A stretch of 55,699 bases of DNA, taken from assembly GCA_022925895.1 (NCBI GenBank), contig JAKSYS010000404.1, positions 1 to 55,699 on the forward strand, read 5' to 3'. This document shows, in pieces, positions 54,201 to 55,699 of this stretch. Position numbers and translations under genes: made by a program. The notes under the pieces are model-generated. The model had not been told where the DNA came from. It ran no database searches and saw only the letters and a list, made by a program, of their open reading frames with translations. Every line of letters starts with the position of its first letter. The first letter of the stretch is position 1. Source of the DNA: Fragilaria crotonensis (lineage: Eukaryota > Bacillariophyta > Fragilariophyceae > Fragilariales > Fragilariaceae).

Positions 54201-55403
54201 ACATCTCGGGTGGGAGTCGTGCAAGGCCGACCAGGACGTATGGTTGAAGCCGGAGGTCAGAAAAGACGACGGCTATCAGTACTACGCGTACTGCCTCCTA
54301 TACGTCGACGACATTTTGATCGTACATCATGATGGAGTTCGAATGCTCAATGAAATAGACCACTTCTTTAAGACAAAGCCTGGGTCCATAAGGGATCCCG
54401 AATTTTATTTGGGAGCAAAGCTCCGACCGCTCACTTTGGGCAATGGGGTACACGCCTGGGCGATGAGCTCCAGTAAGTACATTCAAGCTGCAGTGGAAAA
54501 CGTGAAAGCGTTTCACCGCAAGCATTTTACGACTCGTCAATGGGCCAAGAGAACAACCGGTCCTTTCCCATTGAATTATCATCCAGAACTCGATACGACC
54601 CCAGAGTTGAAGGCTGATCAAGCATCGTTTTATCAAACTCAAATCGGTGTCCTGAGGTGGTGTGTGGAGCTCGGCGCATAGACATCATAACGGAGGTGTC
54701 AGAATTGGCATCGTACCTGGCACTACCTCAGGAAGGTCATCTGGAAGCCGTATTCCACTTGTTTAATTTCCTTGAAGCGACACAATGCGAGGATTGTATT
54801 TGATCCGACGTACCCGGAGATCGACATGAGAGCCTTCAAGGAATGCGATTGGCGAGCGTTCTATGGGAACGCTAAGGAGGCACTGCCGCCGAACGCACCA
54901 ACACCACGTGGGAAGGACGTGGACTTAAGGTTATTCGTCGACTCGGATCACGCCGGTGACAAGAAAACGCGCCGCTCACGAACCGGATTCTTGATCTATT
55001 TGAACTCGGCACCCATCACATGGTTTTCCAGAAGCAGTCTACCATTGAGACGAGTGTATTCGGTGCAGAGTTCGTTGCAATGAAGCAAGGTATGGAGACG
55101 CTCCGCGGTCTCCGCTACAAGCTACGTATGATGGGCGTCTCGTTGTCCGGTCCGTCATATATATATGGCGACAACATGTCAGTAGTACACAATACACAGC
55201 GGCCGGAGTCGACCCTGAAAAAGAAGTCGAACTCGGTCTGCTACCACGCCGTGCGTGAAGCAGTTGCGATGGGCGAATGCCTCGTCGGTCATGTCTCGAC
55301 ACATGATAACCCCGCCGATATCTGCACAAAGATCATTCCGGGTGGTCAGAAACGTGATCATCTCGTTGGGTTAATATTGCACGATATCACCGACCACAAG
55401 TGA
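51300..55403 (+). CDS. copia Pol: protease, integrase, chromo-like module, RT, RNase H (frame breaks)
   Basis: Protease (51342-51719): ESHTDLDSHADQCAVGS with active-site D-S-H-A-D. Integrase (52114-53000): LAIDCFTDTLISNTTSKRNN, VPNTIIMDGAREQTMSLF and WSNAAESAIRELKKGVG give D, D and E of the triad. A module near 53460-53620, GWRLCVEWRDGSTSWERLAD then LKESNPVEVADYAV, looks chromodomain-like. RT: FDVKMEDFQRKARLVAGAT, ASVVSRESVRIALTLAALND and the catalytic LLYVDDILIVHHDG (54298-54340). RNase H: LRLFVDSDHAGDKKTRRSRT and GFLIYLNSAPITWFS, then ETSVFGAEFVAMKQGMETLR, YIYGDNMSVVHNTQRPESTL and GHVSTHDNPADICTKI. Frame changes occur near 51716, 52030-52200, 53290-53335, 53690, 53930, 54130-54195, 54680-54770 and 55025. 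All active residues are kept, and young LTRs argue for sequence errors. Confidence 0.85.
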
Positions 55404-55543
55404 TACCCCCTCATAGAGGTTCGCAGGTTCCTGGGTTTCCTTGCTGCGCCCTTCCTTGGTGCAAGCTAAATGTCACTATGTGTGTTCGTTCTTTATTTAT
55501 CGACGACCTAATGTGCCCTAACGAGTCCCATTAGTTCGGGGAC

Positions 55544-55690
55544 TGATTGAACTAACGCGGGCAAGACGAGTACACAGTACAACGATGATGACGGTACAGT
55601 ACGCTGATGGAATAGCTAGTGCACTCTTTACGATCGCGTCTCTAGTTGCCCATGATTAACGCACCGTATTACTACGACTACCTTTATTCA
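55544..55690 (+). repeat. 3' LTR, 147 bp
   Basis: Matches the 5' LTR apart from one T. The stretch just before it, GTTCGGGGAC, is a weak candidate polypurine tract. The window ends nine bases after it. Confidence 0.93.
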
Positions 55691-55699
55691 CAAGACATG

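Larger units (their letters stand above)
49156..55690 (+). mobile_element. full-length Ty1/copia LTR retrotransposon
   Basis: The order is 5' LTR, primer site, leader of about 500 bp, Gag, protease, integrase, reverse transcriptase, RNase H, 3' LTR, which is the copia order. Length 6,535 bp. The LTRs start TGATTGAAC and end TTATTCA. The flanks share CAAG (ACAAG at 49151-49155; CAAG at 55691-55694), a target duplication of 4-5 bp. The LTRs differ by one T in a run, so the insertion is young. All catalytic motifs are kept, yet the frame breaks several times; see the pol entry. Confidence 0.93.

Overview
The window looks like nuclear DNA of a photosynthetic stramenopile, most likely a pennate diatom. 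Host genes have short GT-AG introns (56-226 bp). There is a sterol 24-C-methyltransferase, a secreted sugar-dehydrogenase-like protein ending in a Cys-rich tail, an ankyrin/LRR protein, and Ty1/copia elements of the type common in diatoms. Species was not determined.

Layout. 1-10 kb is a transposon graveyard: a degenerate minus-strand transposase, a plus-strand copia integrase fragment, and an almost complete but dead minus-strand copia element abutting it (about 4875-9870). 10.5-23 kb carries host genes: secreted PQQ-type dehydrogenase/PKD protein (+), C2-domain protein (-), equilibrative nucleoside transporter (-), ankyrin/LRR protein (-), and a bZIP factor (-) next to a truncated duplicate of a TFIIIC subunit gene. 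24-26 kb is a decayed MULE-type transposon. 26.6-31.5 kb is the full TFIIIC TPR subunit gene (-), with a Stowaway-like MITE just upstream (31838-32608). A second inverted-repeat element lies at 34953-35891. 36-41 kb holds a membrane-anchored JmjC/cupin protein (+), a small single-pass membrane protein (-) and sterol methyltransferase (+). 41186-44001 is a TIR-bounded element, related to the 24 kb MULE, that contains about 18 tandem copies of a ~70 bp hairpin unit. 44.4-48.6 kb has ubiquilin (+), a DUF4112 protein (+) and a RanBP2-type zinc-finger protein (-). 49156-55690 is a complete Ty1/copia element with near-identical 148/147 bp LTRs.

Most notable observations: (1) the two copies of the TFIIIC 3' region share a 70 bp intron, but only the full gene carries an extra 184 bp GT-AG intron, a candidate for recent intron gain; (2) the hairpin array inside the TIR element; (3) isolated one-base frame breaks in conserved genes (TFIIIC, ENT, ankyrin/LRR, JmjC, SMT, ubiquilin) and in a copia element whose LTRs look young. 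The third pattern suggests residual assembly indels more than gene death, so several genes marked as frameshifted are probably intact in the organism.

The host genes do not form an obvious pathway. They are ordinary housekeeping and regulatory genes separated by GTAC-rich spacers and mobile elements.
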